A stretch of DNA of 64,000 bases from Mesorhizobium sp. B2-3-4 (GTDB lineage: Bacteria; Pseudomonadota; Alphaproteobacteria; Rhizobiales; Rhizobiaceae), in NCBI RefSeq assembly GCF_006442315.1, contig NZ_VFVY01000021.1, positions 62,001-126,000 on the forward strand, given 5' to 3'. Shown here piece after piece: positions 1 through 9,593 of the stretch; positions within the stretch are counted from its first letter, which is position 1; every line of letters begins with the position of its first letter. A program made the translations under genes and the position numbers. The notes under the pieces were generated by a model. That model ran no database searches, was not told where the DNA came from, and was given only the letters and a program-made list of their open reading frames with translations.

Positions 1-192
1 GCCCTTCTGGCCATGGAAGGCGATGTGCTGGTAGCCGAGCCGGCGGAACGCCTTTTCCGGAAACAGCTCGTCCGGGACCTTGGTTTCCTGCAGGCACAGC
101 ACATCGGGCGCGTACTCGTCGAGCAGGCGTTCGATGATGGGCATGCGCAGGCGCACGGAGTTGATGTTCCAGGTGGCGATCGAAAAGGGCAT
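1..192 (-). CDS. xthA: Exodeoxyribonuclease III, N-terminal part (cut by window edge)
   Basis: The first 64 codons of a minus-strand gene that runs off the left edge. The start reads MPFSIATWNINSVRLR and is followed by a segment with LCLQETKVPDELFP. These are the N-terminal strand and the catalytic Glu motif (LQE) of the exonuclease III / AP endonuclease family, which removes abasic sites and 3' blocks in base excision repair. The ATG at 190-192 fits family starts exactly. The C-terminal three quarters cannot be seen, so intactness is unknown. The next gene upstream, lolA, is on the same strand about 100 bp away. Confidence 0.93.
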   Translation of the reverse strand, partial: MPFSIATWNINSVRLRMPIIERLLDEYAPDVLCLQETKVPDELFPEKAFRRLGYQHIAFHGQKG

Positions 193-294
193 ACGGCAAA
201 GTCCGGCAAGAGAGAGCCGAACTACTGCCAGCCGAACGCCGGAAAGACAAGGGAAGCGTCAAATCGCGGCGCCGGGATGCGCCCGAGACGAAAC

Positions 295-975
295 CTACCT
301 GGTTTTCGTATTCAGTTCGCGGTTCGCCGTATAGTCGATGGCGAAGGTGTCGGCGGCGAAACTGACGCCTTCCTTGACGTTGTAGATCATCACCGTCGTA
401 TCCTTGCCCTGCGCATCCGTGATCGTCCACTGGCGCAGTTCATAGGTCTTCGGATCGAACATCATGGTGATCTTCGAATTGCCGAACACCGATTTGTCAG
501 CGAGCTGAATCGTGGTGAGATCGCTCTCTTCCTTGATATTCTTGACGCGGCCGCCCGAGAGATCGATGTGGTCGTCGAGCAGAAGCTTCAGCGGCGTCTT
601 TGACAGGGGATAGAGATCCGACGTGTTGAGCTTCTTGTTGAGGATGACCACCGACTTGCCGTCGGAAATCACCCGGAAATTCGACGATCCGTCATAGTTG
701 AAACGGATCTTGCCGGGACGCTCCAGGAAGAACTTGCCCCCGGTCTGCTGATTGTTCGGCGCGAACTGGACGAATTCGCCGCTCATCGATTTGACCGCCG
801 AGAAATGATCGGCGATCTTCTGCGCCGCCGCCGGCACGGCTGCCTGCGCCGAGGCCAGCAGTTCGAATCCGGGCACGACATTGAGCGCGGCGGCGCCCGC
901 CATGACCAGGCCGAAGCCAAGCAACTGGCGCCGTGTCGGGGCAAGATCGCTGAGCGCTGAAAGATCGTTTTTCAT
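295..975 (-). CDS. lolA: Outer-membrane lipoprotein carrier protein LolA, Tat-type signal
   Basis: Periplasmic chaperone that ferries lipoproteins from the LolCDE exporter to the outer membrane. The 226-residue product has a twin-arginine motif (TRRQLL, Arg15-Arg16) before a hydrophobic stretch ending near ASAQA, so it looks Tat-exported, which is unusual for LolA but seen in rhizobial homologues. The mature part has the LolA pattern of strands (SGEFVQF, RPGKIRFNYDG, SDGKSVVILN). I chose the ATG at 975 rather than the GTG at 984 because a GAGAG ribosome site sits just upstream. It lies downstream of ftsK on the same strand with a 134-bp gap. Confidence 0.88.
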   Translation of the reverse strand: MKNDLSALSDLAPTRRQLLGFGLVMAGAAALNVVPGFELLASAQAAVPAAAQKIADHFSAVKSMSGEFVQFAPNNQQTGGKFFLERPGKIRFNYDGSSNFRVISDGKSVVILNKKLNTSDLYPLSKTPLKLLLDDHIDLSGGRVKNIKEESDLTTIQLADKSVFGNSKITMMFDPKTYELRQWTITDAQGKDTTVMIYNVKEGVSFAADTFAIDYTANRELNTKTR

Positions 976-1109
976 ATCGGTCACTCTCGTCTGATTCCTG
1001 ATTTGGTCGCTGTCGTGAACCCCCAGTTGGGCTGAAGTTTGGCGATGCGATCGCTGCTCAGTCGCTTGAACGCGCCAGAAGGTTCAAAGTTGCGGCGAAC
1101 TCCCATCCG

Positions 1110-3782
1110 TCAGAATTTGTCGTCTTCGGTCGGCACCAGGATTTCGCGTTTCCCGGCATGGTTGGCCGGGCCGACAATGCCTTCCTTTTCCATCTTCTCG
1201 ATGATCGAGGCGGCCCTGTTGTAGCCGATGCCCAGACGCCGCTGGATGTAGCTGGTCGAGGCCTTGCCGTCGCGCAGCACCACCGAGACCGCCTGGTCGT
1301 AGGGGTCGTCGGAATCCTCGAAATTGCCGCCGCCTCCGCCGCCGGAGCCGCCCTTGCCGGACGGCTCGTCCTCGTCCTCTTCATCATCCTCGGTGATGGC
1401 GTCGAGATATTCGGGAACGCCCTGAAGCTTGAGGTGGCCGACCACCTTCTCGACCTCGTCGTCGGAGACGAACGGGCCGTGCACGCGCTGGATGCGCCCG
1501 CCGCCGGCCATGTAGAGCATGTCACCCATGCCCAGCAGCTGCTCGGCGCCCTGCTCGCCCAGAATGGTGCGGCTGTCGATCTTCGACGTCACCTGGAAGG
1601 AGATGCGGGTCGGGAAATTGGCCTTGATGGTGCCGGTGATGACGTCGACCGAGGGGCGCTGCGTGGCCATGATGACATGGATGCCGGCGGCGCGCGCCAT
1701 CTGCGCCAGGCGCTGCACCGCGCCCTCGATGTCCTTGCCGGCGACCATCATCAGGTCGGCCATTTCGTCGATGATGACGACGATGTAGGGCATCGGCTCG
1801 AGATCGAGATTCTCGGTCTCGTAGATCGCCTCGCCGGTCTCCCGGTCGAAGCCGGTCTGCACGGTGCGCGAGATCTTTTCGCCCTTCTTCTCGGCCTGTT
1901 GCACGCGCGCATTGAAGCCGTCGATGTTGCGCACGCCGACCTTGGACATCTTGCGGTAGCGGTCCTCCATCTCACGCACGGTCCATTTCAGCGCCACCAC
2001 GGCCTTTTTCGGATCGGTGACGACCGGCGTGAGCAGATGCGGGATGCCGTCATAGACGGAAAGTTCCAGCATCTTCGGGTCGATCATGATCAGCCGGCAC
2101 TCCTGCGGCGTCATCCGGTAGAGCAGCGACAGGATCATGGTGTTGATGGCGACCGACTTGCCGGAGCCGGTGGTGCCGGCGACCAGCACGTGCGGCATCT
2201 TGGCGATGTCGACGATGACCGCCTCGCCATTGATGCTCTTGCCCAGCGCCAGCGCCAGTTTCATCTTCGTGGTCTCGAAGTCGCGGCTGGCCATGATCTC
2301 CCTGAGATAGACCGTCTCGCGCTTGGCGTTGGGCAGCTCGATGCCGATGGCATTGCGGCCGGGGACGACGGCGACACGCGCCGCGATCGCGCTCATGGAG
2401 CGGGCAATGTCGTCGGCAAGGCCGATGACGCGCGACGATTTGATGCCCGGCGCGGGCTCCAGTTCATAGAGCGTGACGACAGGGCCGGGACGGACATGAA
2501 TGATCTCGCCCTTGACGCCGAAATCCTCCAGCACGCCCTCGAGCAGGCGCGCATTCTGCTCCAGCGCATCCTTCGACAGGCTGACATCCTTGGCGACGTT
2601 CTTCGGCTCGGACAGGAAATGCAGCGACGGCATTTCGAACGTATCTGAGCCGATCAGCGAGGTCTGGGCTTCGCGCTGGACGCGGGCGCCCGGAGCCGGG
2701 CGCGGTGCCGGGGCGGCAACACGCGTGGCGGCGTCGGAACGGAACTGCTGGACCTTGGCGCCAGGCGCGGCACGGCGCGCGACGACCGGCTCGTCGTCGA
2801 GGTCGATATCGTCCTCGCCGGTTTCGAAACGATCGTCGAAGACATCGTCATCGTCCGGGTCGACGGAAACGCTGCGGTCATTGACCATGGCGGCGAAGAA
2901 TTCCGGTTCGACGCGCGCGCGGCCGTCCTGGCTCATGCGGGATTCGGCGAACTCGGCCGATTCGACCCGTTCGGCGGCGCGCCGCCAGGCGCTGGCGCGC
3001 GGCTCCATCTCGGGTTCGAACTCGTCGCGCTCCTGCCTGCGGCGCACCGCGCGGCGATGCATCCAGGCGCGCAGCGAGAGCCACCAATGCGTGATCGCGC
3101 CGAGCGCCAGTATGCCCTCGTCGCCTTCGTCCTCGTCATTGTCGAACAGCAGCTCGTCCTCGCGCGGTTCCGCGGCGGCTGGTTCTTCCATCACGGCGAA
3201 GCCGTTCTTGCGCCCGATCAGCGCCGCGCCATAGGCGAACAGCCACAGCGTGGGTGCCGCCAGCAGAACGGCGAGCACGCTGGCGATCAGCCCGGTCGGA
3301 TAGCCGCCGACGAGGATACCGGGAATCTTGAGCACCATGTCGCCGAACACGCCGCCGAGGCCGGTGGGCAGTGGCCAGGTTTTGGGCGGAACGATGCAGC
3401 CCGCGATCGCTGCGGCGAGCAGCGCGAAGCCGAACCAGTGCAGCCCGCGCTTGGGCATCCTGTCGACGCCGCGCGCCGAAAACAGGAGATATCCCCAGAT
3501 GACGGCCGGCACCAGCGCGGCGACCGCGGCAAGACCGAAGAACTGCATGGCGAGGTCGGAGAAGACCGCGCCGGCATAGCCCATGGCGTTGGTCACCGTG
3601 TTGGCGGTGGCGTGCGAGAAGCTCGGATCGGCGACGTTCCAGGTCGCGAGGCTGGCTACGGCGAAGGCTGTGAAGGCGAACAGCCCGGCGCCGACCAGCC
3701 GGCCGACCTGGCGCCGCGCGAACGCCTGGATGCCGTGCCCCGTATCGGTCAGCGCGAGCGGTGCTGAAGCCCCTGAACGCAT
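1110..3782 (-). CDS. ftsK: DNA translocase FtsK
   Basis: Double-stranded DNA pump at the septum that clears the terminus and activates XerCD recombination at dif. The 890-residue product has four N-terminal membrane segments between about residues 25 and 190, a long acidic low-complexity linker (about 200-390), and a RecA-like motor with Walker A GTTGSGKS near 534-541 and a Walker B region [13 protein letters not shown]-terminal winged-helix gamma domain follows ([17 protein letters not shown] onward) that reads KOPS sequences. A glycine run separates motor and gamma domain. The start is an ATG behind GGGGAAGAG. Length and order match alphaproteobacterial FtsK. A xerC gene is in the same window. 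Confidence 0.97.
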   Translation of the reverse strand: MRSGASAPLALTDTGHGIQAFARRQVGRLVGAGLFAFTAFAVASLATWNVADPSFSHATANTVTNAMGYAGAVFSDLAMQFFGLAAVAALVPAVIWGYLLFSARGVDRMPKRGLHWFGFALLAAAIAGCIVPPKTWPLPTGLGGVFGDMVLKIPGILVGGYPTGLIASVLAVLLAAPTLWLFAYGAALIGRKNGFAVMEEPAAAEPREDELLFDNDEDEGDEGILALGAITHWWLSLRAWMHRRAVRRRQERDEFEPEMEPRASAWRRAAERVESAEFAESRMSQDGRARVEPEFFAAMVNDRSVSVDPDDDDVFDDRFETGEDDIDLDDEPVVARRAAPGAKVQQFRSDAATRVAAPAPRPAPGARVQREAQTSLIGSDTFEMPSLHFLSEPKNVAKDVSLSKDALEQNARLLEGVLEDFGVKGEIIHVRPGPVVTLYELEPAPGIKSSRVIGLADDIARSMSAIAARVAVVPGRNAIGIELPNAKRETVYLREIMASRDFETTKMKLALALGKSINGEAVIVDIAKMPHVLVAGTTGSGKSVAINTMILSLLYRMTPQECRLIMIDPKMLELSVYDGIPHLLTPVVTDPKKAVVALKWTVREMEDRYRKMSKVGVRNIDGFNARVQQAEKKGEKISRTVQTGFDRETGEAIYETENLDLEPMPYIVVIIDEMADLMMVAGKDIEGAVQRLAQMARAAGIHVIMATQRPSVDVITGTIKANFPTRISFQVTSKIDSRTILGEQGAEQLLGMGDMLYMAGGGRIQRVHGPFVSDDEVEKVVGHLKLQGVPEYLDAITEDDEEDEDEPSGKGGSGGGGGGNFEDSDDPYDQAVSVVLRDGKASTSYIQRRLGIGYNRAASIIEKMEKEGIVGPANHAGKREILVPTEDDKF

Positions 3783-3932
3783 GCTCTTCCCCGTCTGTGC
3801 GTGCCTGGCCCGAGCGCATGACGCACTCCGGCAGATTCGGATGCCAGACTAGGCGGGGGAAGGTTAAGGGCGCATTAACTATAAGGCGGCCGGCGACTTT
3901 GCTTGGCGGGGAAATCTTTCGATGCGCCGCAC

Positions 3933-3970
3933 CAACGGAAATGGCGGGCGCCCTGGCCCGCCATCCGTTC
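3933..3970 (-). terminator. Large GC-rich hairpin after the small secreted protein gene
   Basis: The arms GGCGGGC and GCCCGCC with flanking AACGGA and TCCGTT form a long stem just past the stop of the 3986-4264 gene. There is no U-run, so it is either a weak terminator or an mRNA-stabilising 3' stem. Confidence 0.45.
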
Positions 3971-3985
3971 GTTCGGGTGAGGCCC

Positions 3986-4264
3986 TTATTTGCTGGCGCC
4001 GCCGAGCATGTTCAGGTTGGCGCAGAACTCGGCGTGCGGCTTGCTCATCGCCGCGTCCTGGCATTCCTTCATCATGGCGTCCTGCTTCTCCTTCGGCATG
4101 GCCATGAACGCCGCCTTGAATTCTTCCATCGGCTTCATGGTTTTCATGCTGGAATCGGTGAAGAACGGCGCCATATTGTCCGGCTCGTCCAGTGCGCCGG
4201 CAAATGCAAAGCCGCTGACCATGGAAAGCGCGAGTGCACCGAGGCAGATATTCTTGAGGTTCAT
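3986..4264 (-). CDS. Small secreted protein of unknown function
   Basis: A 92-residue product beginning MNLKNICLGALALSMVSGF with a signal peptide ending near AFAG. The mature part is about 70 residues, Met- and Lys-rich, with two cysteines (KECQD and EFCAN) that could form one disulfide. I do not recognise the family. The start at 4264 has AGGGAAGGAG about 8 nt upstream. A longer in-frame extension to 4447 is rejected because it lacks a ribosome site and runs into the amtB terminator. A strong 3' hairpin follows the stop. The signal peptide and small size suggest a periplasmic protein, which is inference. Confidence 0.75.
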   Translation of the reverse strand: MNLKNICLGALALSMVSGFAFAGALDEPDNMAPFFTDSSMKTMKPMEEFKAAFMAMPKEKQDAMMKECQDAAMSKPHAEFCANLNMLGGASK

Positions 4265-4414
4265 GAGAAAACTCCTTCCCTGTGTTTTCAAACACGAGCG
4301 TCGGAACGACGGTCGCCTCCATGACTTCGCAGAGAGGGCGGTCGATGTTTCCTTGAAAATCCTCTTCACGAGAACGTGACCACCGAAATCATTGGGCGGC
4401 AGAAACGGAATTCC

Positions 4415-4445
4415 AAAAAAGAGGCCCGGATGCGATCCGGGCCTC
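4415..4445 (-). terminator. Intrinsic terminator of the glnK-amtB transcript
   Basis: On the minus strand the stem GAGGCCCGGA / TCCGGGCCTC is followed by a run of six U (4415-4420). This is a classic rho-independent terminator about 140 nt beyond the amtB stop. Confidence 0.85.
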
Positions 4446-4538
4446 AAAGCGTGAACTCCTTGCGGGGAGCTTCACGACGGGATTGAAGCAATTCCGGGAA
4501 AGTGCCTCTCGCTTCCCTTGTGAATTGCGTGGAGACAG

Positions 4539-4570
4539 GGGACCGGCGGGAGGAGGGTTCCGCCGGTCCC
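4539..4570. repeat. GC-rich inverted repeat in the amtB 3' region
   Basis: An 11-bp perfect inverted repeat GGGACCGGCGG / CCGCCGGTCCC with a 10-nt loop lies just after the amtB stop. With no U-run it probably acts as a 3' mRNA stem ahead of the true terminator. The 4265-4584 interval holds these two hairpins and no gene. Confidence 0.6.
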
Positions 4571-4584
4571 TTGGCGGGGATGCC

Positions 4585-5940
4585 TTACGGCACCACTTCG
4601 CCATGCTGGGAGATGTCGAGGCCCTCGACCTCTTCCTGGGTCGACGGACGCAGGCCGACCAGGGCCTTGACGATGTAGAGGATCACGAGGGTGGCGATCG
4701 CCGTCCAGACGATGGTGACGCCGACGCCGTAAGCCTGCTTGGCGAGCGAGGCGCCCGACGACAGGCTGTTGATCGCCGGATCGGCGAGCACGCCGGTCAG
4801 CAGCGCACCGACGATGCCGCCGACGCCATGCACGCCGAAGGCATCGAGCGAGTCGTCATAGCCGAGCGCATGCTTGACCTTGACCGCCGAGAGGTAGCAG
4901 ACGACGCCGGCGACGATGCCGACGATGAACGCGCCCGTCGGGTTGACGAAGCCGGAAGCCGGCGTCACCGCGACCAGGCCGGCGACGGCGCCCGAGATGA
5001 TGCCGAGCACGGACGGCTTCTTGGCGACGATCCATTCGGCGAACATCCAGGCCAGGGCCGCCGCGGCGGTGGCCACCTGGGTGTTGAGCATGGCGGCACC
5101 GGCAAGGCCGTCGGCGGCGAGTTCGGAACCGGCGTTGAAGCCGAACCAGCCGACCCACAGCAACGAGGCGCCGATCACCGAATAGACCAGGTTGTGCGGC
5201 GCCATATTGGTGGTGCCGTAGCCCTGGCGCTTGCCGAGCACCAGCGCGCAGATCAGGCCCGCGACACCGGCGTTGATATGGACGACCGTGCCGCCGGCGA
5301 AGTCGAGCACGCCGGCCGAGCCGAGGAAGCCGCCGCCCCATACCCAGTGAGCGACCGGCGCATAGACCACCAGCAGCCACAGTGCCATGAAGATCAGCAA
5401 TGCCGAGAATTTCATGCGTTCGGCGAAGGCGCCGGCGATCAGCGCTGGCGTGATGATGGCGAAGGTCATCTGGAACATCGAGAACACGAATTCAGGAATG
5501 TTCGCCACGCCGGGCGCCCATAGCGAGGATGTGGTGATGCCGTGGTGGAAGAACTTCGAGGCGCCACCGATGAAGGAATTCATGCTGCCGCCATCGGAGA
5601 AGGCCAGCGAATAGCCGAACATGAACCACAGCACCGTCACCAGGCAGGTGATGGCGAAGCTCTGCATGATGGTGGCGAGCACGTTCTTCTTGCGCACCAT
5701 GCCGCCATAGAACAGCGCGAGGCCCGGAATGGTCATCATCAGCACCAGCGCCGTCGAGGTCAGCATCCAGGCGGTGTTGCCGGTGTCGAGCACCGGTGCG
5801 GGGGTCGCGGCCGGCGCGGCGGCGGCAGCGGCCGGTGCGGCTTCCTGCGCGAAGGCGGCGACGCTGCCCAACGCGGCCAGAGCAAGCGAACCCAGGAGGG
5901 CCGCCCGTCCCGTCGTCTTCAAGGTGGAAGGAATATTCAT
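4585..5940 (-). CDS. amtB: Ammonium transporter AmtB
   Basis: Trimeric inner-membrane channel for ammonium/ammonia. The 451-residue product has a cleavable N-terminal signal and an Ala/Pro-rich spacer, then about 11 membrane helices with Amt signatures such as GLALFYGGMVR and FAGGTVVHINAGVAGL, and the pore-lining His of GVHGVGGI. The C-terminal tail ends in a short cytoplasmic segment of the kind that binds GlnK. I chose the ATG at 5940 because GGAGA lies 5 nt upstream; an ATG at 5952 would add four residues. It sits 31 bp after glnK in one transcription unit, the usual arrangement for ammonium-sensing control. Confidence 0.97.
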   Translation of the reverse strand: MNIPSTLKTTGRAALLGSLALAALGSVAAFAQEAAPAAAAAAPAATPAPVLDTGNTAWMLTSTALVLMMTIPGLALFYGGMVRKKNVLATIMQSFAITCLVTVLWFMFGYSLAFSDGGSMNSFIGGASKFFHHGITTSSLWAPGVANIPEFVFSMFQMTFAIITPALIAGAFAERMKFSALLIFMALWLLVVYAPVAHWVWGGGFLGSAGVLDFAGGTVVHINAGVAGLICALVLGKRQGYGTTNMAPHNLVYSVIGASLLWVGWFGFNAGSELAADGLAGAAMLNTQVATAAAALAWMFAEWIVAKKPSVLGIISGAVAGLVAVTPASGFVNPTGAFIVGIVAGVVCYLSAVKVKHALGYDDSLDAFGVHGVGGIVGALLTGVLADPAINSLSSGASLAKQAYGVGVTIVWTAIATLVILYIVKALVGLRPSTQEEVEGLDISQHGEVVP

Positions 5941-5971
5941 TGAAATCTCCATTGGAATACGTGTTCGCCGC

Positions 5972-6316
<345 letters not shown>

Positions 6317-6392
6317 TCACCCTTTGCTGTTGCGGTCTCCCGCGTTTGCACACCTTCACCGATCCCGAGGAGCCGGAGAGTGCTCCCAAGGA

Positions 6393-6408
6393 TTCAAGCT
6401 CCGTGCCA
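6393..6408 (-). promoter_or_regulatory. Sigma-54 (RpoN) promoter of glnK-amtB
   Basis: The minus strand reads TGGCACGGAGCTTGAA. This matches the -24/-12 consensus TGGCAC-N5-TTGC with only the last -12 base changed. It lies 83 nt before the glnK ATG, as expected for a nitrogen-regulated operon. No clear paired NtrC site is seen upstream. Confidence 0.72.
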
Positions 6409-6503
6409 AGTGCCGAAGCAGGGTGTTAACCTGTTGTAAATAAAGGGATTGAGGCCACCGCGGCGGCCCCGCGCGATGAATCGCGGCACAGCATATGCTC
6501 AGA

Positions 6504-6533
6504 AATTAAGCAATTTTTCGAAATTGCCTAATT
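6504..6533 (-). terminator. AT-rich hairpin after tesB
   Basis: The arms AATTAAGCAATTT and AAATTGCCTAATT are complementary over 13 bp with one mismatch around a TTCG loop, 26 nt past the tesB stop. Its AT richness stands out in this GC-rich sequence. It may serve as a terminator between tesB and the glnK promoter region. Confidence 0.55.
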
Positions 6534-6558
6534 CGCTAGCTTCTGCCGTCGGGAGTGC

Positions 6559-7419
6559 TCAACGCTTGAGCCGGATCAGCCCTTCCTGCGCCATCGAGGC
6601 GATCAGCGTACCGTCGCGGGCATAGAGCGTGCCGCGGCTGAAACCCCGCGATCCCGAGCTCGAGGGACTGTCCTGCGCATAGAGCAGCCAGCCGTCGAGC
6701 GGATGCGGCCGGTGGAACCACATCGAATGGTCGATGCTTGCCGCCTGGATGTCGGGGTCGAACAGGCCGCGTCCATGCGCGAAGGTCGAGGTGTCGAGCA
6801 GCGTCATGTCGGAGAGATAGGCGAGCAGCACCGACTGCAGCGCGCGGTCGTCGGGCACCGGTCCGGCCAGGCGGATCCAGACATTCTGCCGGGGCGGCAG
6901 CTTGTCGCGGCTCTCATAGTGCTGGAGGTTGACGGGCCTCAGCTCCAGCGGCCGCTCGCGCGCCCAGAAACGGCGCACGGCTTCCGGCACGCGGTCGGCC
7001 GTTTCGAGCAATTCGCGCTGCGTCTTCAGCCCTTCGGGCGGCGGCACGTCGTCGGGCAGGGCGAACTGGTGCTCGAGCCCCTTCTCGTCGACCTGGAACG
7101 AGGCTTCCAGCGAGAAGATCGCCTGCCCGTGCTGGATCGCCAGCACACGCCGCGTGGTGAAGGAGCCGCCGTCGCGGATGCGGTCGACCTCATAGATGAT
7201 CGGCACCTTGATGTCGCCGGGCCGCATGAAATAGCCGTGCAGCGAATGCACGAAACGGTCCGGCTCCACCGTCCGCTGCGCCGCCACCAGCGCCTGCGCG
7301 ATCGTCTGGCCGCCGAACACGCGCTGCCACTCCACCTGGGGGCTGCGACCACGGAACAGATTGTGTTCCAGTTTCTCGAGGTCGAGAATGCGCAGAAGCT
7401 CGTCGATCGCCGCCATCAT
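6559..7419 (-). CDS. tesB: Acyl-CoA thioesterase II
   Basis: Hydrolyses acyl-CoA to free fatty acid and CoA in the cytoplasm. The 286-residue product, the same length as E. coli TesB, is a double hot-dog fold: the N-terminal repeat has the GRSPQVEWQRVFGGQTIAQAL segment and the C-terminal repeat has the DIQAASIDHSMWFHRP segment carrying the catalytic Asp. It closes with SMAQEGLIR, which carries the conserved active-site Gln. I chose the ATG at 7419 (another at 7416) because upstream residues are not family-like. It is divergent from the downstream flavin hydroxylase gene. Confidence 0.95.
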   Translation of the reverse strand: MMAAIDELLRILDLEKLEHNLFRGRSPQVEWQRVFGGQTIAQALVAAQRTVEPDRFVHSLHGYFMRPGDIKVPIIYEVDRIRDGGSFTTRRVLAIQHGQAIFSLEASFQVDEKGLEHQFALPDDVPPPEGLKTQRELLETADRVPEAVRRFWARERPLELRPVNLQHYESRDKLPPRQNVWIRLAGPVPDDRALQSVLLAYLSDMTLLDTSTFAHGRGLFDPDIQAASIDHSMWFHRPHPLDGWLLYAQDSPSSSGSRGFSRGTLYARDGTLIASMAQEGLIRLKR

Positions 7420-7536
7420 GTTTTGTGACCTCGCCGCAAAATTGCTATGGCGGTTTCCGACAGGAAGCACGAGCCGTCAAGGGCGCAGGGCCCCGCAGGC
7501 ACGCCCAAAGGGTCGCCGAGAGAAGGAGCCGAGACA

Positions 7537-8796
7537 ATGGACCGCAAGGCGGACGCCAAGACCAGATCCGGGCTCGATGTTCTCGTCGCCGGCGCCGGCT
7601 ATGTCGGGCTGGCCGCCGCCGTCTCGCTGAAGCAGGCCCGCCCAGGCCTTGCCGTGGCGCTGGTCGATGCCGCGCCCGCCGGCTCATGGCAAAGAGACGG
7701 CCGCGCCTCGGCCATCGCGGCGGCCGCCTGCCGCATGCTCGACCAGCTCGGCGTCTGGGCTGAGATCGCGCCACAGGCGCAGGCGATCACCGAGATGATC
7801 ATCACCGATTCGCGCAGCGCCGATCCGGTGCGCCCGGTCTTCCTGACCTTTGGCGGCGAAGTGGCGGCGGGCGAACCCTTCGCGCACATGGTCGCCAACA
7901 GGGCGCTGAACGGCGCCTTGCGGGCTAAGGCCGAGAAGCTCGGCATCGACATCGTCGAAGGCGTGGCGGTGCAAGGCTTCGAAACCAGCGGCGCCGGCAT
8001 ATCGGTGCATCTGGCCGATGGCGCCGCGCTGACGGCGCGGCTGCTGGTTGCCGCCGATGGCGTCAACTCCAGGCTGCGCGACATGGCCGGCATCAAGACT
8101 GTCAAATGGGAATACGGCCAGTCCGGCATCGTCTGCACCGTGGCGCATGAACGGCCGCATAATGGCCGCGCCGAAGAGCATTTCCTGCCCGCCGGCCCGT
8201 TCGCCACGCTGCCGCTGAAACCCGGCGAGGACGGCACCAACCGCTCGTCGATCGTCTGGGTCGAGCGGGCACAAGATGCCAAGGCGCTCGTCGAGGGCGA
8301 CGATCTCGTCTTCGAGCATGAGCTCGAACAGCGCTTCGGCCTGCAGCTCGGCGAGATCCGCGTCGCGGACAAGCCGCGCGCCTGGCCGCTTGGACTGACC
8401 ATCGCGCGCGCCTTCGTGGCACCGCGCATCGCACTCGCCGGCGACGCCGCCCATGGCATCCATCCGATCGCCGGACAGGGCCTCAATCTCGGCTTCAAGG
8501 ACGTCGCCGCGCTTGCCGAGGTGATCGTCGAGGCCGACCGGCTCGGCCAGGACATCGGCGCGCTCGACGTGCTGGAGCGCTACCAGCAATGGCGCCGTTT
8601 CGACACCGTGCAGATGGGCGTCACGACCGATGTGCTGAACCGGTTGTTTTCCAACGACATCACGCCGCTGCGCACCGTGCGCGATATCGGCCTTGGTCTC
8701 GTCGAGCGCATGCCGAGGCTGAAGGATTTTTTCATCCGCCAGGCCTCGGGGCTGTCGGCCGGCACACCGAGGCTGTTGAAGGGCGAGGCGATCTGA
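7537..8796 (+). CDS. UbiH/Coq6-family FAD hydroxylase (ubiquinone biosynthesis)
   Basis: Flavin monooxygenase of the ring-hydroxylating ubiquinone pathway family. The 419-residue product has an N-terminal FAD-binding glycine motif (VAGAGYVGLAAA) and the second FAD signature GDAAHGIHPIAGQGLNLG at about residues 302-319, diagnostic for UbiH/UbiF/Coq6. The ATG at 7537 has a strong AGAAGGAG ribosome site; an in-frame start 90 nt upstream does not. Which ring position it hydroxylates (C1, C5 or C6) cannot be told from sequence alone, since alphaproteobacterial enzymes vary in regioselectivity. It is transcribed divergently from tesB. Confidence 0.88.
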   Translation: MDRKADAKTRSGLDVLVAGAGYVGLAAAVSLKQARPGLAVALVDAAPAGSWQRDGRASAIAAAACRMLDQLGVWAEIAPQAQAITEMIITDSRSADPVRPVFLTFGGEVAAGEPFAHMVANRALNGALRAKAEKLGIDIVEGVAVQGFETSGAGISVHLADGAALTARLLVAADGVNSRLRDMAGIKTVKWEYGQSGIVCTVAHERPHNGRAEEHFLPAGPFATLPLKPGEDGTNRSSIVWVERAQDAKALVEGDDLVFEHELEQRFGLQLGEIRVADKPRAWPLGLTIARAFVAPRIALAGDAAHGIHPIAGQGLNLGFKDVAALAEVIVEADRLGQDIGALDVLERYQQWRRFDTVQMGVTTDVLNRLFSNDITPLRTVRDIGLGLVERMPRLKDFFIRQASGLSAGTPRLLKGEAI

Positions 8797-8833
8797 GCCT
8801 CGCCAGCACCCGAGGCTTCAGCCGATTCCGTGC

Positions 8834-9364
8834 TCAGTTGACCTCGAACCCGAGCTTCTGCCTCAGCCGCAACACTCGCTGGTCCTGGATTTTCAGGCGC
8901 TGTTCGCCGCCCTGGGCCACGCGATTCAGCATTTGCAGCAGGTCTTCCCGCTCATGCGGATCGAGCTTTTCGCGCAGGAACGGCGCCAGCTTGTCGATGA
9001 CGATGGTGGTGTCGTCGATCTGCGCGGCGGCCCACTTGGCGTAGACAACCGCTTCATCGGTCTTCTTGGGGCCATCGGCGATCTGCGAAATCACCTCGCG
9101 GATGACCGCTTCGCGCTGCGGCAGGACCGGGCCGTCTTCCGAAACCATCGCGGTGATCAGCGTCGCGGCCGCCACCACCGGATCGTCGATCGCTGTCAGC
9201 GGCGACAGCGCCGCCTGCTTGCGCAACTTCTTGCGCCTGATGTTGCCCTGCACGCGGCCGACGACGTCGGCGACCTCGCGCGCGGCATCGTTCATCGCCT
9301 TCATCCGGTACCACCAGAACGCCGCCGCGCCCAGCGCGCCAAGGATCGCAATCAGGAAAGGCAT
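8834..9364 (-). CDS. Membrane-anchored conserved protein of unknown function
   Basis: The 176-residue product has one N-terminal membrane anchor (PFLIAILGALGAAAFWWYRM), then a soluble helical part with a basic segment (RRKKLRKQA). The helices (SPLTAIDDPVVAAATLITAM, REVISQIADGP) recall TerB-like domains, but I would not assign a function from this. It starts at an ATG with GAGGGG upstream. Its 3' end is 37 bp from the end of the convergent FAD hydroxylase gene. Confidence 0.78.
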   Translation of the reverse strand: MPFLIAILGALGAAAFWWYRMKAMNDAAREVADVVGRVQGNIRRKKLRKQAALSPLTAIDDPVVAAATLITAMVSEDGPVLPQREAVIREVISQIADGPKKTDEAVVYAKWAAAQIDDTTIVIDKLAPFLREKLDPHEREDLLQMLNRVAQGGEQRLKIQDQRVLRLRQKLGFEVN

Positions 9365-9419
9365 CTCGAAATCCCCTCGAAATCGCCGCGACGATAGGAG
9401 AACCCGCGCCCTGCTTCAA

Positions 9420-9441
9420 CACGCAAGAGTTGCCTTGCGTG
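9420..9441. repeat. Perfect 8-bp inverted repeat upstream of the 8834-9364 gene
   Basis: CACGCAAG and CTTGCGTG flank a 6-nt loop (AGTTGC), about 55 bp before the start of the membrane-anchored protein gene. It could be an operator or a terminator for the gene at 9576-9932. No U-run is present. Confidence 0.4.
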
Positions 9442-9526
9442 AAGAAAATTCAATTCACGACTGGTGAAACTTAGGCGGATAACAAGCCTGATTCCGCCAG
9501 CACGACCGCCGGGGTCAGGGCCGCGC

Positions 9527-9593
9527 CATGATCCCGGCCCGCCATGATCCCGGCCAGTCTACGATCCCGGCCAGTCTACGATCCCGGTATGTC
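9527..9593. repeat. Four-copy 16-18 bp tandem repeat
   Basis: Four head-to-tail units of the type ATGATCCCGGCCAGTCT or ACGATCCCGGCCAGTCT. The last unit supplies the C-terminal codons and stop of the YciI-like gene on the minus strand, so unit loss or gain could alter the end of that protein. Confidence 0.8.
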
